Shown here: one piece after another, positions 9,939 to 18,919 of the stretch
Layout of the letters: each line of letters begins with the position of its first letter
Position numbering within the stretch: position 1 is the first letter of the stretch
NCBI GenBank assembly: GCA_023488455.1
Contig: JAMDDV010000010.1
Span: forward strand, 76,103 to 140,102
Origin: Actinomycetota bacterium
GTDB taxonomy: Bacteria > Actinomycetota > Humimicrobiia > Hakubellales > JAMDDV01
Length of the DNA stretch: 64,000 bases
Direction of reading: 5' to 3'
Program-made: the position numbers and the translations under genes
The notes under the pieces: generated by a model
Told to the model about the DNA's origin: nothing
Database searches by the model: none
The model's input: only the letters and a program-made list of their open reading frames with translations

Positions 9939-11375
9939 TCAAAACTCCTTTAAATACTCACTTACTATTTCTTTGAACAGATGGGCTGCTTCCACGCCGC
10001 CTGTTCCGCCGTTCTCAACGATGATTGAAAGCGCTATTGCCGGGTTTTTTGCTGGCGCGAAGCCGATGAACCATGAGTGAGGACGTTCATCGGTGCCGAC
10101 CTCAGCAGTTCCCGTCTTTCCAGCGACTTCTGTTCCTGGCACGCAGGCTGCCTTGCCCGTGCCATTTTCAACGACATCTTGCATCATTTCTGAAATTTTG
10201 TCTGCTGTCTGCTTTTCCAATGCTCTGAACAGTATCTTCGAGCCTGTATGCTGTAACAGTTTTCCGTCGCTCGATTTTATATTTTCCAAGAGATGCGGCT
10301 CCATTATTATCCCATCATTTGCGATAGCAGATGCTACCAATGCCATTTGAAGAGGGGTGACGAGAACTTTTGCCTGACCAATTCCCGTCCATGCAAGTGC
10401 AACATCGTCGTTTTGATCGGTAAGCCCGAGCTGGCTTTTTTGTACCGAGAGCTCAAATGGGATTTTATCCCCAAACCCGAACCTTGAGGAGTATCTGGAG
10501 AGCAGATCACTGCCCAGATCCAGGGATAAGGATGCGAAAAAGATATTGCAGGATTTTGCAAATGCCTGCTCTAAATCAACCTCACCATGTGAACTGCCCT
10601 CGAATTCTGTGATCGTATTCCCTTCGACTTTGAGCTCTCCAGCGCAGTTGACGGTTTTATTTATGCCTATCTCGTTCTCCAGGGCAGCTGCCGTTGTTAT
10701 TATCTTGTAGATTGAGCCAGGTGGGTAAAGTCCCATCGTCGCCCTGTTTAAAAAGGGCGCATCCTCATCTCGCAAGAGAACCTCCCAGTCCTCTACGAGC
10801 CTGTTTGGGTCAAATGATGGTGAACTTACAAGCACGAAGACCTCACCGCTTTTGGGGTTCATGGCGACCACCGCGCCACGTCTTCCAGATAGAAGATCAT
10901 ATGCTTTTTTTTGTAATCTGGAGTCAATTGTCAGTGTAATTGTGCTGGGTTCATCCGACAGGTTCATTGATATCAGCCTGGAAATCGTTCCAATCAGTCT
11001 AGGCCATTTTTTATGACTTATGTAGTTATCCAGGGCTTGCTCGATGCCAGATTTGCCATATTTTGGATTGAAGAAACCGAGCATGGGTTCAAATATTTCA
11101 CCATAAGGGTAGTAGCGCAGGTAAAGTTGTCCATCTTGCTTGCTCTGTGCAAGCAGAGCTCCATCTTTTGAATATATGTCCCCTCTTGGCTCCATTGCTT
11201 CATCAAGTATATATCGCAGATTTTCAGGGTGCCCAAGTACTGTTTGTGGATTTACCAGCTGAGTGTAGATCAGGTTTATCGAGATAGCTGCAAACAGGAT
11301 AACGATAGCAAGAAAAATGTTTTTTATATTTTTATTCAACTGTGACCTTCTGTCTTTGTGAAATTGAAAGTACAA
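9939..11375 (-). CDS. pbpA: Class B penicillin-binding protein (PbpA/FtsI type)
   Basis: This 478-residue protein has an N-terminal membrane anchor and a transpeptidase domain with the three active-site motifs: SxxK in PPGSIYKI, SxN in KSCN, and KTG in AGKTGTAEVG. The short length without a long dimerisation domain fits actinobacterial PbpA. It crosslinks peptidoglycan and would work with the RodA/FtsW encoded just upstream. The ATG start overlaps the upstream gene by 44 bp; a TTG at about 11341, preceded by AGAAGG, would overlap by only about 10 bp and may be the true start. Confidence 0.92.
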   Translation of the reverse strand: MYFQFHKDRRSQLNKNIKNIFLAIVILFAAISINLIYTQLVNPQTVLGHPENLRYILDEAMEPRGDIYSKDGALLAQSKQDGQLYLRYYPYGEIFEPMLGFFNPKYGKSGIEQALDNYISHKKWPRLIGTISRLISMNLSDEPSTITLTIDSRLQKKAYDLLSGRRGAVVAMNPKSGEVFVLVSSPSFDPNRLVEDWEVLLRDEDAPFLNRATMGLYPPGSIYKIITTAAALENEIGINKTVNCAGELKVEGNTITEFEGSSHGEVDLEQAFAKSCNIFFASLSLDLGSDLLSRYSSRFGFGDKIPFELSVQKSQLGLTDQNDDVALAWTGIGQAKVLVTPLQMALVASAIANDGIIMEPHLLENIKSSDGKLLQHTGSKILFRALEKQTADKISEMMQDVVENGTGKAACVPGTEVAGKTGTAEVGTDERPHSWFIGFAPAKNPAIALSIIVENGGTGGVEAAHLFKEIVSEYLKEF

Positions 11376-12615
11376 GCGCGATCGCTATCAGGTTTGAGAG
11401 CATTGAACTCCCACCATAGCTCAGGAACGGTAACGTTATTCCCGTAAGCGGTATCAGTTTTGTAACTCCACCGATTATTATGAAGCACTGCATTGAGATT
11501 ATTGCTCCGATGCCTGTGCATAGCAATTTTCCGAACCGATCATTACAACTCACCGCTGTTCTGAATATGAAAAAGATAAGGGTCAGGTATATTCCAAGTA
11601 GTCCTGTTAAACCCAGCAGACCTATCTCCTCACCAAATGCAGCGAAAATAAAATCGGAGAAGTTGACCGGAACAATGGTCGGCATTCCCAATCCGATGCC
11701 TCTACCTGTTATCCCTCCCGCGGCAAGTGAGATCAATCCCTGGGCTACCTGGTAGCCTGAGCTTGAATAATAGTTCCATGGGCTAAACCAGATTGCTATT
11801 CGATTTTGTATGTGAGGAAATATCAAATAACATAAATAGGAACCAAGGATGAACAGCATGAGCCCTATGATTATATAAGCTGGTCTTCCAGAACTTGCGT
11901 AGAGCATGATCAGAAAAATGGTAAAGAATAGCAATGATGCCCCCAGATCTTTCTCAAATATGAGCAGCGTGACCGAGAGTCCCCACATTGATATCAGAGG
12001 GCCGATGTGGCGCAAGCCAGCGAGCCGGATCCCAAGGACTTTTCTTGTACCAAGCGAGAGTATATCACTTCTCTCAGAGAGGTAACCTGCCAGGAATATC
12101 ACCATGAATATCTTGCCAATTTCGGACGGCTGGAAGCTTAACCCGGCGATCTTAATCCACAGCCTTGCACCGTTGACTTCAACTCCAAAGAAAGCGGTTG
12201 AAAAGATAAAAATAAATGCAAGTAATCCAAAGATATATTTATAGTTAAACAGTATCTTATATTTTCTAATTGTAAGCGATGTAATGATCAGAGCAAGCAG
12301 TCCTATAAGTATCCAATTAAATTGTAATCTGGCTAGCTTTAGATTTAGCCTGAATATCATGGATAGCCCGGTCATTGCCAGCATATGTACCAGAGGAAGG
12401 AGATAAGGGTTTGGAGTGCTGATAAAAAACCTTATTAGCTGGCCCGTGATGAGAAAGGCGGCAAAGATTATTACAGGTGTTAATATTATTTCAATATCTG
12501 ATATCTTTCCTGCTGCCCCGGCTGCGGCATAAAAAAGTAGTGATGTTGTGAAAAAGGAGAGCAAGGTTAACGATCCCTCGGTTAGTCTTTCTTTTATCAT
12601 CAGGTTATATTTCAA
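11332..12615 (-). CDS. rodA: FtsW/RodA/SpoVE peptidoglycan polymerase
   Basis: This 427-residue SEDS protein has about ten membrane helices. Signature segments include NGARLWIKI with SFQPSEIGKI, the KDLGASLLFF block with the conserved Asp, and FAAFGEEIGL. SEDS proteins polymerise lipid II into glycan and work with a cognate class B PBP, which is the next gene. RodA versus FtsW cannot be told from sequence; the operon position matches rodA of actinobacteria. Its start overlaps the end of the phosphatase gene by 11 bp. Confidence 0.92.
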   Translation of the reverse strand: MKYNLMIKERLTEGSLTLLSFFTTSLLFYAAAGAAGKISDIEIILTPVIIFAAFLITGQLIRFFISTPNPYLLPLVHMLAMTGLSMIFRLNLKLARLQFNWILIGLLALIITSLTIRKYKILFNYKYIFGLLAFIFIFSTAFFGVEVNGARLWIKIAGLSFQPSEIGKIFMVIFLAGYLSERSDILSLGTRKVLGIRLAGLRHIGPLISMWGLSVTLLIFEKDLGASLLFFTIFLIMLYASSGRPAYIIIGLMLFILGSYLCYLIFPHIQNRIAIWFSPWNYYSSSGYQVAQGLISLAAGGITGRGIGLGMPTIVPVNFSDFIFAAFGEEIGLLGLTGLLGIYLTLIFFIFRTAVSCNDRFGKLLCTGIGAIISMQCFIIIGGVTKLIPLTGITLPFLSYGGSSMLSNLIAIALVLSISQRQKVTVE

Positions 12616-13318
12616 TCACTATTACCGTGATATTGTCTGGACCGCCCATCATATTTGCTTTTTCGATCAGATCTTTGCAGATCTCCCTTGGCGTGGCATC
12701 CATGGAGATCGAACTTAAGATATCCCCGCCGTCAACTGTTGAGCTCAGTCCGTCTGTGCATAGAAGCAGTTTGTCGCCGCATGAGGGCTCCAGCCAGAAT
12801 GTATCGACATAGATATCCTGCTGGTAGCCAACAACGTTTGTTATTATGTTTTTATATGGGTGATATCTGGCCTGCTCTGTCGTGATCTGACCTGCTCTCA
12901 TCATCTCTTCGACAAGCGAATGGTCGGTTGTGATTTGCCTCAGGGAGCCATTTGAGTAGTAGTATGCTCTGCTGTCACCGGCATTGGCGATCAGACATTC
13001 TTTATCCTGGATTACGCATAGCGTAACCGTTGTTCCCATGCCGTTTAATTTTTCTTTCTTCTTGCTTTCGGAAAGGATCCTGGAGTTCGCCAGCATTATT
13101 GCGTCCTGGGCCGCTAAGCCTAAATTTACGCCTTTTCCCTTGTTTAATTCTTTGATCATTGATTTTTTAATAATGTCCACGGCCATTCTGCTGGCAACTT
13201 CGCCGCCAAGATGTCCGCCCATGCCGTCAGCGACTATAAAGATGTCTTTTTCAGCATAAAAACTATCTTCGTTATTTTGTCTAATTCTTCCGATATCAGA
13301 GTCCGCGTAGTAATTCAC
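12605..13318 (-). CDS. pstP: PP2C-type Ser/Thr protein phosphatase (PstP/Stp)
   Basis: This is a 237-residue catalytic PP2C domain with no membrane tail. Metal-binding motifs are present: DIGRIRQNNEDSFY at the N-terminus, ADGMGGHLGGEVAS, the GDSRAYY block, CTDGLS and GGPDNITVIV. It should remove phosphate from the targets of the two kinases in this operon. Mycobacterial PstP has a membrane anchor and extracellular part that are missing here, so it is probably cytosolic. Its start overlaps the FHA gene upstream by 4 bp. Confidence 0.94.
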   Translation of the reverse strand: MNYYADSDIGRIRQNNEDSFYAEKDIFIVADGMGGHLGGEVASRMAVDIIKKSMIKELNKGKGVNLGLAAQDAIMLANSRILSESKKKEKLNGMGTTVTLCVIQDKECLIANAGDSRAYYYSNGSLRQITTDHSLVEEMMRAGQITTEQARYHPYKNIITNVVGYQQDIYVDTFWLEPSCGDKLLLCTDGLSSTVDGGDILSSISMDATPREICKDLIEKANMMGGPDNITVIVIEI

Positions 13319-13758
13319 TCTATTTTCTCGATTTTAATAAATGGCTTCCCGATCTGTATTTCCATCCCAGTCTTTAAAACAACCTGGCCCTTTATCAATC
13401 TTTGTTCTATATGTGTCCCGTTAGTGCTTTGCAGGTCTTCGATCGTAAGATATTCATTTTTGATGTTTCTGATCGCCGCATGGCGCGATGATACAAATTC
13501 GTTGCCCAAGACGATGTCACATCTTGGGCTGCGTCCTATGTAAATTTTATCAGTGACCTCTACTTTGTATGACCTCTGGTCAGTTGAGTTTAAATTGACG
13601 GTCAAATGCAATGATTTTCCCGGGTTACTGGTGTCAGATGCCCCATGATTGCTGCTTAGAGATTTCATGTAGTTTTTAAAAATTATGAACAGGAATAAAT
13701 AAACAAAACCCATGAAAGCATATGAAAGTAGATTTATGATGATGTCAGGAAGCTTCAT
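13315..13758 (-). CDS. fhaB: Membrane-anchored FHA protein (FhaB-like)
   Basis: This 147-residue protein has one N-terminal membrane helix (about 8-28) and a C-terminal FHA phosphothreonine-binding domain (about 60-145) with GRSPRCDIVL, SSRHAAI and STNGTHI. In actinobacteria FhaB (FipA) reads kinase phosphorylation and links it to FtsZ/FtsQ. The same size and place between fhaA and pstP supports orthology. It overlaps the upstream FhaA-like gene by 14 bp. Confidence 0.87.
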   Translation of the reverse strand: MKLPDIIINLLSYAFMGFVYLFLFIIFKNYMKSLSSNHGASDTSNPGKSLHLTVNLNSTDQRSYKVEVTDKIYIGRSPRCDIVLGNEFVSSRHAAIRNIKNEYLTIEDLQSTNGTHIEQRLIKGQVVLKTGMEIQIGKPFIKIEKIE

Positions 13759-14536
13759 CCCTGCTGTTAATCCTAAAAAGCAGTTTGGTCTTTCCTATTA
13801 CTATTTCATCGCCGTTATGCAGAGCTGAACTGGTAATCATTTCGCCGTTCAGATACGTGCCGTTCGTGCTTCCAAGATCCTCAATTGAGATTGAGCCATC
13901 GACTTCGGTCGTGACCATCAGGTGATGCCTTGAGACTCCTATATCATCGATCATTATGTCACAATCCTGAGATCTTCCTACAGTAGTCTTTTGGTATATC
14001 GGGTACACTGGTGTATCGCTCCTGGTTGTTTCTATTAAAATTGGTGTGGCTTTAACCTTTATTTTGCTCGTCCGTTCACAAACATCTGCCCTGTCAATTT
14101 CATCTTCTGGTATGCCGTCGAGCAGGCTGCTTTCAACCTGAGTTGTTCTTTCAAGCATTTCTGCCTCAATGCTCATTTTCCCCTTAGCAACGGTTTCATC
14201 GATTTTGAAGATGATCTCAGGTTTATCAATGAAGTGCAGGTTATTTTCTGCTGCATATTGAAAAATATATTCCGTAAGTTCCCTTGTCAATGTGTTTTTG
14301 TAGGGTGATACATTTTCATAATCGGCGCTGTTAAGCTTAATAGTGAAAATGTTAGGCGAATATGTTCTTTTAATTCCCTCGACCGACCTCCTGTGCATCT
14401 CCTTTGTGATTCCAAAGGCCATTTCTATCGGTTTGACAGAGCTTTTTTCTGTTCGGCTGAAAATTTCGTTAAACAGCTTTTCCAGTCTGTTTTCAATTCT
14501 TTTTAGTAGGTTCACTTTTCGTTTCTTTGCCGCCAA
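13745..14536 (-). CDS. fhaA: DUF3662 + FHA domain protein (FhaA-like)
   Basis: This protein of up to 263 residues has an N-terminal DUF3662 domain (about 8-130) and a C-terminal FHA domain (about 180-258) with GRSQDCDIMI, SRHHL and GSTNGTYL. Mycobacterial FhaA binds phosphorylated MviN and regulates wall synthesis. The start is uncertain: the TTG at 14536 overlaps the kinase gene by 44 bp, whereas a GTG at 14515 overlaps by 23 bp. Neither has a clear ribosome binding site. The central linker is short compared with mycobacterial FhaA. Confidence 0.88.
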   Translation of the reverse strand: MAAKKRKVNLLKRIENRLEKLFNEIFSRTEKSSVKPIEMAFGITKEMHRRSVEGIKRTYSPNIFTIKLNSADYENVSPYKNTLTRELTEYIFQYAAENNLHFIDKPEIIFKIDETVAKGKMSIEAEMLERTTQVESSLLDGIPEDEIDRADVCERTSKIKVKATPILIETTRSDTPVYPIYQKTTVGRSQDCDIMIDDIGVSRHHLMVTTEVDGSISIEDLGSTNGTYLNGEMITSSALHNGDEIVIGKTKLLFRINSRDEAS

Positions 14537-16223
14537 TTAAAATGATGGCCACCATGATCACTGTTGACATGATTATATTCTTTATGACACTGCTTGTTGA
14601 AATTTGATATTTGAGGAATTTATCGAAAAACCAAAAATATGTAAAACCGATGAAGGCCATGCACCCGAATAGCGAAAATAGCTGTAACAGCTTTTTATTT
14701 GTCTTAAAGAGAAATGAGAACAGTCCAGGGAGCAATGCGAATATCACAAGTTGGATTGCCTGAAGGGGGTTTTCTCTCACGAAGTCAAGTGCTGACTTCA
14801 ATAGCAAAAGGACTGCTGTATCTTGCTGTCCTGATGATATGTTTGGCCAGTTAATCATGAGGTTCGGGAGCGCACCTGAACTGAAAAATATCATCGATAT
14901 TTCGGAGATCAAGGTGCCTGTGATGGCGACAGTTAAGCTCAGCGCTGGCTCGAAGAGGTAAGCAGCCAGGACTGTGGGCAGGAAACTCAATCCGCTCATC
15001 CATAGCAGTGGGAAGAGTATCGTCAGTGCTCCAGCATTGAGGTCAAGAAATAATAGTGCTGCTGCGAAGACCCATAGTATTGAGTACATGATCCCAATCT
15101 GAATGTTGAAGGAATATAGAAAGTAGAGAGGTCCTGCAGAACCCACGATGATTCCAAATTTTGGAAAGAAGTATGTCATGAAAAATGTGACTATTACCGC
15201 AGCACTGAATATTTGCACTGGGACCTGTCGGAAAAATATCCAGGAGATTATTACTGGTGTAATTGCGATCAGCGAGTAAAGGATTCGCAATATCGGCTGG
15301 TAAAATCTAAATAACTGTTTGGATAGATTTTTTACAATTGATACTGGCTCAAATTTAATTGTCCTGACCGGTCTTTTGGATATTTGAACTGTACTGTGCA
15401 CTAGATTTTTAAGCTCAAGTTCTATTGAGCTGGGACTGCGGTCTATTAATTCCTCCAACTCATCTTTCAGATATGAGATATCATCAAGTCTTTGTGAGCG
15501 ATGAATGGCAATACAGCTGTTTAACAGCTCATCTAATTTTTTGGGGACACTTTTATTTGTATCGCTTGGATTTCTGTATCTACTATCTTCAGGTGGGTAC
15601 TGTGGTATATTGCCTGTGAGCATTTCATATATTACTATGCCTGCTGCAAATATGTCGCTGAGTGAATCCATTGCTTCTCCTTCAAGGACTTCAGGAGCCA
15701 TGTACTCCTCTGTCCCAAGGATGTAGCCCTCGTCTTCCTCGTATGATTCGCCAAGTATCCTTGCTATGCCAAAATCAGCCACTTTTATTTTTCCATCCCT
15801 GCTGATAAGGATATTTGATGGCTTGATGTCCAGATGTGCGATACCCCTTCGGTGGGCAGCTTCCAGAGCGCTGCAAACTTGATAAGCTATGGAGATTGCC
15901 TCGGATACTGACAGAGTAGCGCCTGAATCATAGATTTCCTGGAGGGAGGTGCCTTCAATTAGCTCCATTATCATATATACGTTATTTCGATCTTCCTGCA
16001 GGTCGTATATTGTGACTATATTTGGATGAGAAATCCTTGCGATGATTTTCGATTCCCTTATGAGGTATTCTGGATTGTGAGTGTCTTCGATGACCTTTAT
16101 CGCGACCTCTCGACCCATTCTTGAGTCGTATGCTCTGTATATCTTGCCAAATCCTCCCTGACCTATTGCTCCTGATATCTGATATCTACCCAGGAGCATG
16201 TTTTGCGGTAGATCATTGTTCAT
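14493..16223 (-). CDS. Ser/Thr protein kinase with polytopic membrane domain (non-RD)
   Basis: The first 275 residues are a Hanks-type kinase with GQGGFGKIY, catalytic Lys43 and DFG at 150-152. The catalytic loop reads HLD at 130-132 instead of HRD, so this is a non-RD kinase that may not need activation-loop phosphorylation. From about residue 300 the protein has some nine hydrophobic helices and no PASTA repeats. The ATG at 16223 was chosen because GGGAGGG lies 6 bases upstream; an ATG at 16241 has no such site. It is first in the wall-signalling operon, whereas mycobacterial pknA sits next to pknB. Confidence 0.9.
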   Translation of the reverse strand: MNNDLPQNMLLGRYQISGAIGQGGFGKIYRAYDSRMGREVAIKVIEDTHNPEYLIRESKIIARISHPNIVTIYDLQEDRNNVYMIMELIEGTSLQEIYDSGATLSVSEAISIAYQVCSALEAAHRRGIAHLDIKPSNILISRDGKIKVADFGIARILGESYEEDEGYILGTEEYMAPEVLEGEAMDSLSDIFAAGIVIYEMLTGNIPQYPPEDSRYRNPSDTNKSVPKKLDELLNSCIAIHRSQRLDDISYLKDELEELIDRSPSSIELELKNLVHSTVQISKRPVRTIKFEPVSIVKNLSKQLFRFYQPILRILYSLIAITPVIISWIFFRQVPVQIFSAAVIVTFFMTYFFPKFGIIVGSAGPLYFLYSFNIQIGIMYSILWVFAAALLFLDLNAGALTILFPLLWMSGLSFLPTVLAAYLFEPALSLTVAITGTLISEISMIFFSSGALPNLMINWPNISSGQQDTAVLLLLKSALDFVRENPLQAIQLVIFALLPGLFSFLFKTNKKLLQLFSLFGCMAFIGFTYFWFFDKFLKYQISTSSVIKNIIMSTVIMVAIILIGGKETKSEPTKKN

Positions 16224-16249
16224 TAATTGCCCTCCCAACATAGTATTAT

Positions 16250-16279
16250 ATATTAGTGATATAATTACCAGACTGACAA
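16250..16279 (-). promoter_or_regulatory. Candidate promoter of the wall-signalling operon
   Basis: On the minus strand TTGTCA (16279-16274) and TAATAT (16255-16250) are separated by 18 bp, about 25 bp upstream of the kinase ATG at 16223. The same 41-bp gap must also hold the tRNA-Leu promoter: on the plus strand TATAAT lies at 16260-16265, 17 bases before the tRNA. The two promoters would overlap. Confidence 0.4.
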
Positions 16280-16282
16280 ACT

Positions 16283-16368
16283 GGGCGAGTGGCGGAATTG
16301 GCAGACGCGCTGGGTTCAGGGTCCAGTGCCCACAAGGTTTGCGGGTTCAAATCCCGCCTCGCCCACCA
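16283..16368 (+). tRNA. tRNA-Leu (anticodon CAG)
   Basis: The acceptor stem GGGCGAG (16283-16289) pairs with CTCGCCC (16358-16364), followed by discriminator A and an encoded CCA. A 5-bp anticodon stem encloses TTCAGGG, giving anticodon CAG. The long variable arm and the GGTTCAAATCC T-loop region are as expected for a class II leucine tRNA. Confidence 0.95.
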
Positions 16369-16386
16369 GTTGCGTGGACAGGATAG

Positions 16387-17436
16387 ATGTCGTTATTAAT
16401 TTCCAGGAGAAAAAGGCGCAGAAGACTATATAGAATACCAATAATCCTCGTAATATTGGTGCTGGTTGTCCTGCTTGTACTTTACATAGTAGGAAGCTGT
16501 GGCAGAGAATCCAAGAAGAGTGTTGAATCAACAAAGGATGGGACATCGGCACTGTATGCGGAGTTTGTGACGGAATTAATCAAACAATCCAATGATATAG
16601 CCGCTTCGTTCATGCAGTTACGTGAGCGCACCAGGGATCTGTCCAGGACTGAGCTGGAGATGAAGTTAGATGACTTGGCTAATATCAGTGACGAAATCAG
16701 TAAAGAAGCAGTCTTAAATACTCCTCCCCAGAAGATGATGAAGGCACATGCTTTTCTGCAAATATGTCTTGATCTACGCGCAAAAGCGATCAAGGATTAT
16801 AAACTTGCACTTTTTAATGCACTTGAGGATAAGGATATTGAGATCTCTACTTCGCAGATGTCAACTGCGCTAATGAATTTTTATCTGAGCGATATCATGT
16901 TTCAGCGTTTTTTTGATGAATTTAATCTTGTGATATCAAACGAAGAAAATAGCGGGATTGAGATACCTACATCATCTTTTTTGAATAATCAGTCACTTTA
17001 TGAAACGGCCAGCGTTGTAGAATACATAAATTCTTTGAAAACCGTGGAGACGTTACAACCTGAACATGGTGTAGCTCTGGATAGTAAAACTGTAGTTTTC
17101 TCTCCTGCTCCAAAGGGAGAACAGGAGGGATATATATTATTTGGTTACACCGAAAAGATTTCCGTGACGATTAATGTTGAGAATCAGGGCAATCAGATCG
17201 AATCGAATGTTCCGTTTGTGGTTACCTTGAAATCCGAGATGGACCCAAATCCAAAGCAAAAGATGATCACGATAAAGGTTATTAATCCAGGTGAAAAGAT
17301 TCCGGTTTCTATCCCTGATATTCCAACATTTCCCGGTGCCAGGTGCTTGCTGACCCTGAAGGTTGGTCCCGTCATTGGAGAGAAATATGAAGGGAACAAC
17401 ATAGCAGAATTTAAGATACTCGTGGAAGGACAATAA
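16387..17436 (+). CDS. Membrane-anchored protein with Ig-like (CARDB-type) C-terminus
   Basis: This 349-residue protein of unknown function starts with a very basic run followed by one hydrophobic helix (about 18-38), so most of it should face outside. Residues about 50-200 are helical. The C-terminal 110 residues have the pattern of a CARDB/Ig-like beta domain (VTINVENQGNQIES, then FVVTLK, and a terminal EGNNIAEFKI strand), as in adhesion or envelope proteins. It starts 18 bp after tRNA-Leu and precedes DUF4446 and M23 peptidase genes, which suggests an envelope role. Confidence 0.7.
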   Translation: MSLLISRRKRRRRLYRIPIILVILVLVVLLVLYIVGSCGRESKKSVESTKDGTSALYAEFVTELIKQSNDIAASFMQLRERTRDLSRTELEMKLDDLANISDEISKEAVLNTPPQKMMKAHAFLQICLDLRAKAIKDYKLALFNALEDKDIEISTSQMSTALMNFYLSDIMFQRFFDEFNLVISNEENSGIEIPTSSFLNNQSLYETASVVEYINSLKTVETLQPEHGVALDSKTVVFSPAPKGEQEGYILFGYTEKISVTINVENQGNQIESNVPFVVTLKSEMDPNPKQKMITIKVINPGEKIPVSIPDIPTFPGARCLLTLKVGPVIGEKYEGNNIAEFKILVEGQ

Positions 17437-17472
17437 ACGACTCTTATTGTAAATTTTTTGGCAGGTGGTTGA

Positions 17473-17958
17473 GTGCAATATCTTCTTTATTTCATAATTT
17501 TTTTGATGATAGCCTGGCTTGGGTTCATCAGTTTCAGGCTACTTCGCATTGAGAAAAAGCTGTTGGCCCTCTTTCCAGAGGATAAGGAACAGGACATACT
17601 TGACCTGTTGAGGGATATGATCAGGTATTTAAAGAGCTACGAGAAAAAGATTGATGATAATACCCAAATGGTCGATGAGATTGCGAAGAAAGTGGAAAGC
17701 TCAATTCAGGACATAGGAGTCATAAGATACGATGCGCTTAAAGGTATCGGGGGCAAGCTCAGCTTCAGCATCGCCCTGCTGGACAAAAAAAAGAGGGGCA
17801 TAGTTCTTTCTTCCATAAATACGCGTGATACCTCAAGAGTTTATGCTAAGCCGGTGAATTCAGGTGGATCGAAATTTTTTCTTTCAGAAGAGGAGTTGAA
17901 AGCCATCAAAAACGCCGTTGCCTCTTCATTGGATGAAGAGGAAGATTATAGGGTTTGA
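17473..17958 (+). CDS. DUF4446 family membrane-anchored protein
   Basis: This 161-residue protein has one N-terminal membrane helix (about 3-22), a coiled-coil segment (about 45-80), and the conserved DUF4446 C-terminal part with IGVIRYDAL, FSIALLD and GIVLSSI. The family is common in Firmicutes and Actinobacteria and has no known function. The start is GTG. Its stop is directly followed by the TTG start of the M23 peptidase gene, so the two are coupled. Confidence 0.85.
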   Translation: MQYLLYFIIFLMIAWLGFISFRLLRIEKKLLALFPEDKEQDILDLLRDMIRYLKSYEKKIDDNTQMVDEIAKKVESSIQDIGVIRYDALKGIGGKLSFSIALLDKKKRGIVLSSINTRDTSRVYAKPVNSGGSKFFLSEEELKAIKNAVASSLDEEEDYRV

Positions 17959-17959
17959 T

Positions 17960-18895
17960 TTGAACAAGGAACAAAGAAAAAAATATTACACAATCCTTTT
18001 AATTCCAAACTCCACAGGTCGATTAATAAAGTTTAGATTGCCACATATCAAATGGTATAAAGTTGGCATTGTGACAGCGCTGGTAGTGGCTGTAGCCGGA
18101 GCTCTAATTTATGACTATAAAGTCACGAAGATTAAGTTGGCAGAAACTGAAAGAAGACTAGGGATCACGAAGAATCTAATAATCGTCCAGGACAAGGAGA
18201 TTAAGGAACTCAATGTTAAGGCTGAGGCTGTGCTGGAGCAGTTTGAGAGGATGAAAGATCTCGAAACGGATATAAAAGAATTGATCTACCAGGATGGCGA
18301 TGTCAAACAGTTCGATGTGGTTGGAGTTTCGGAAGATGAGAAAGCTGAAGCTTTAAAGAAGATAAATCAAGATGTTCTCACCCAGGTTTCTGGTGGACCT
18401 GAGGAGATTCCTGACCAGTTGGACGAGATTCTTAACGAAATCCCGAACATAAGTGAATCGCTTGTCGAGGGGAAGAATGATATAGAGGAGCAACAATATA
18501 AATTAGCGCATACTCCCTCAATATGGCCGACGTGGGGAGTGATAACCACTTATTTTAACAATGAGAAATCCTCGGGAGTGTATATACAAGGCAGGCATGC
18601 GGGGATTGATATTGCGAATAACTCAGAGACTCCAATTAATTCGGCAGCAGATGGTGTCGTGATTCATGCCAGTTATGCACCTTATTATGGTAACTTAGTC
18701 ATAATAGATCATGATTTTGGGATACGCACTGTTTACGGACACCTGGAGCAGATAGACGTTGATGTTGGCGACCATGTGGAGAAGGACCAGACGATCGGAT
18801 TGATGGGTAGCACTGGGAGAAGCACAGGACCGCATCTTCATTATGAGGTGCGAGAGAATAATATCCCTGTAAACCCGTTTTTATATCTGCCATAG
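17960..18895 (+). CDS. M23 family metallopeptidase (peptidoglycan hydrolase)
   Basis: About 311 residues: a membrane helix (about 25-50), a coiled coil (about 50-100), a linker, and a C-terminal LytM/M23 domain. Zinc ligands are visible in GRHAGIDIA and in the HLHYEV motif, with the YGHLEQ catalytic region intact. It should cleave peptidoglycan peptides or regulate another hydrolase. TTG at 17960, one base after the DUF4446 stop with AGGG upstream, is the likely start; the frame is open back to 17918. Bactofilin genes follow, and bactofilin-M23 pairs control cell shape in other bacteria. Confidence 0.9.
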   Translation: MNKEQRKKYYTILLIPNSTGRLIKFRLPHIKWYKVGIVTALVVAVAGALIYDYKVTKIKLAETERRLGITKNLIIVQDKEIKELNVKAEAVLEQFERMKDLETDIKELIYQDGDVKQFDVVGVSEDEKAEALKKINQDVLTQVSGGPEEIPDQLDEILNEIPNISESLVEGKNDIEEQQYKLAHTPSIWPTWGVITTYFNNEKSSGVYIQGRHAGIDIANNSETPINSAADGVVIHASYAPYYGNLVIIDHDFGIRTVYGHLEQIDVDVGDHVEKDQTIGLMGSTGRSTGPHLHYEVRENNIPVNPFLYLP

Positions 18896-18919
18896 TAATA
18901 ATATTTTAAAATATTAGAT

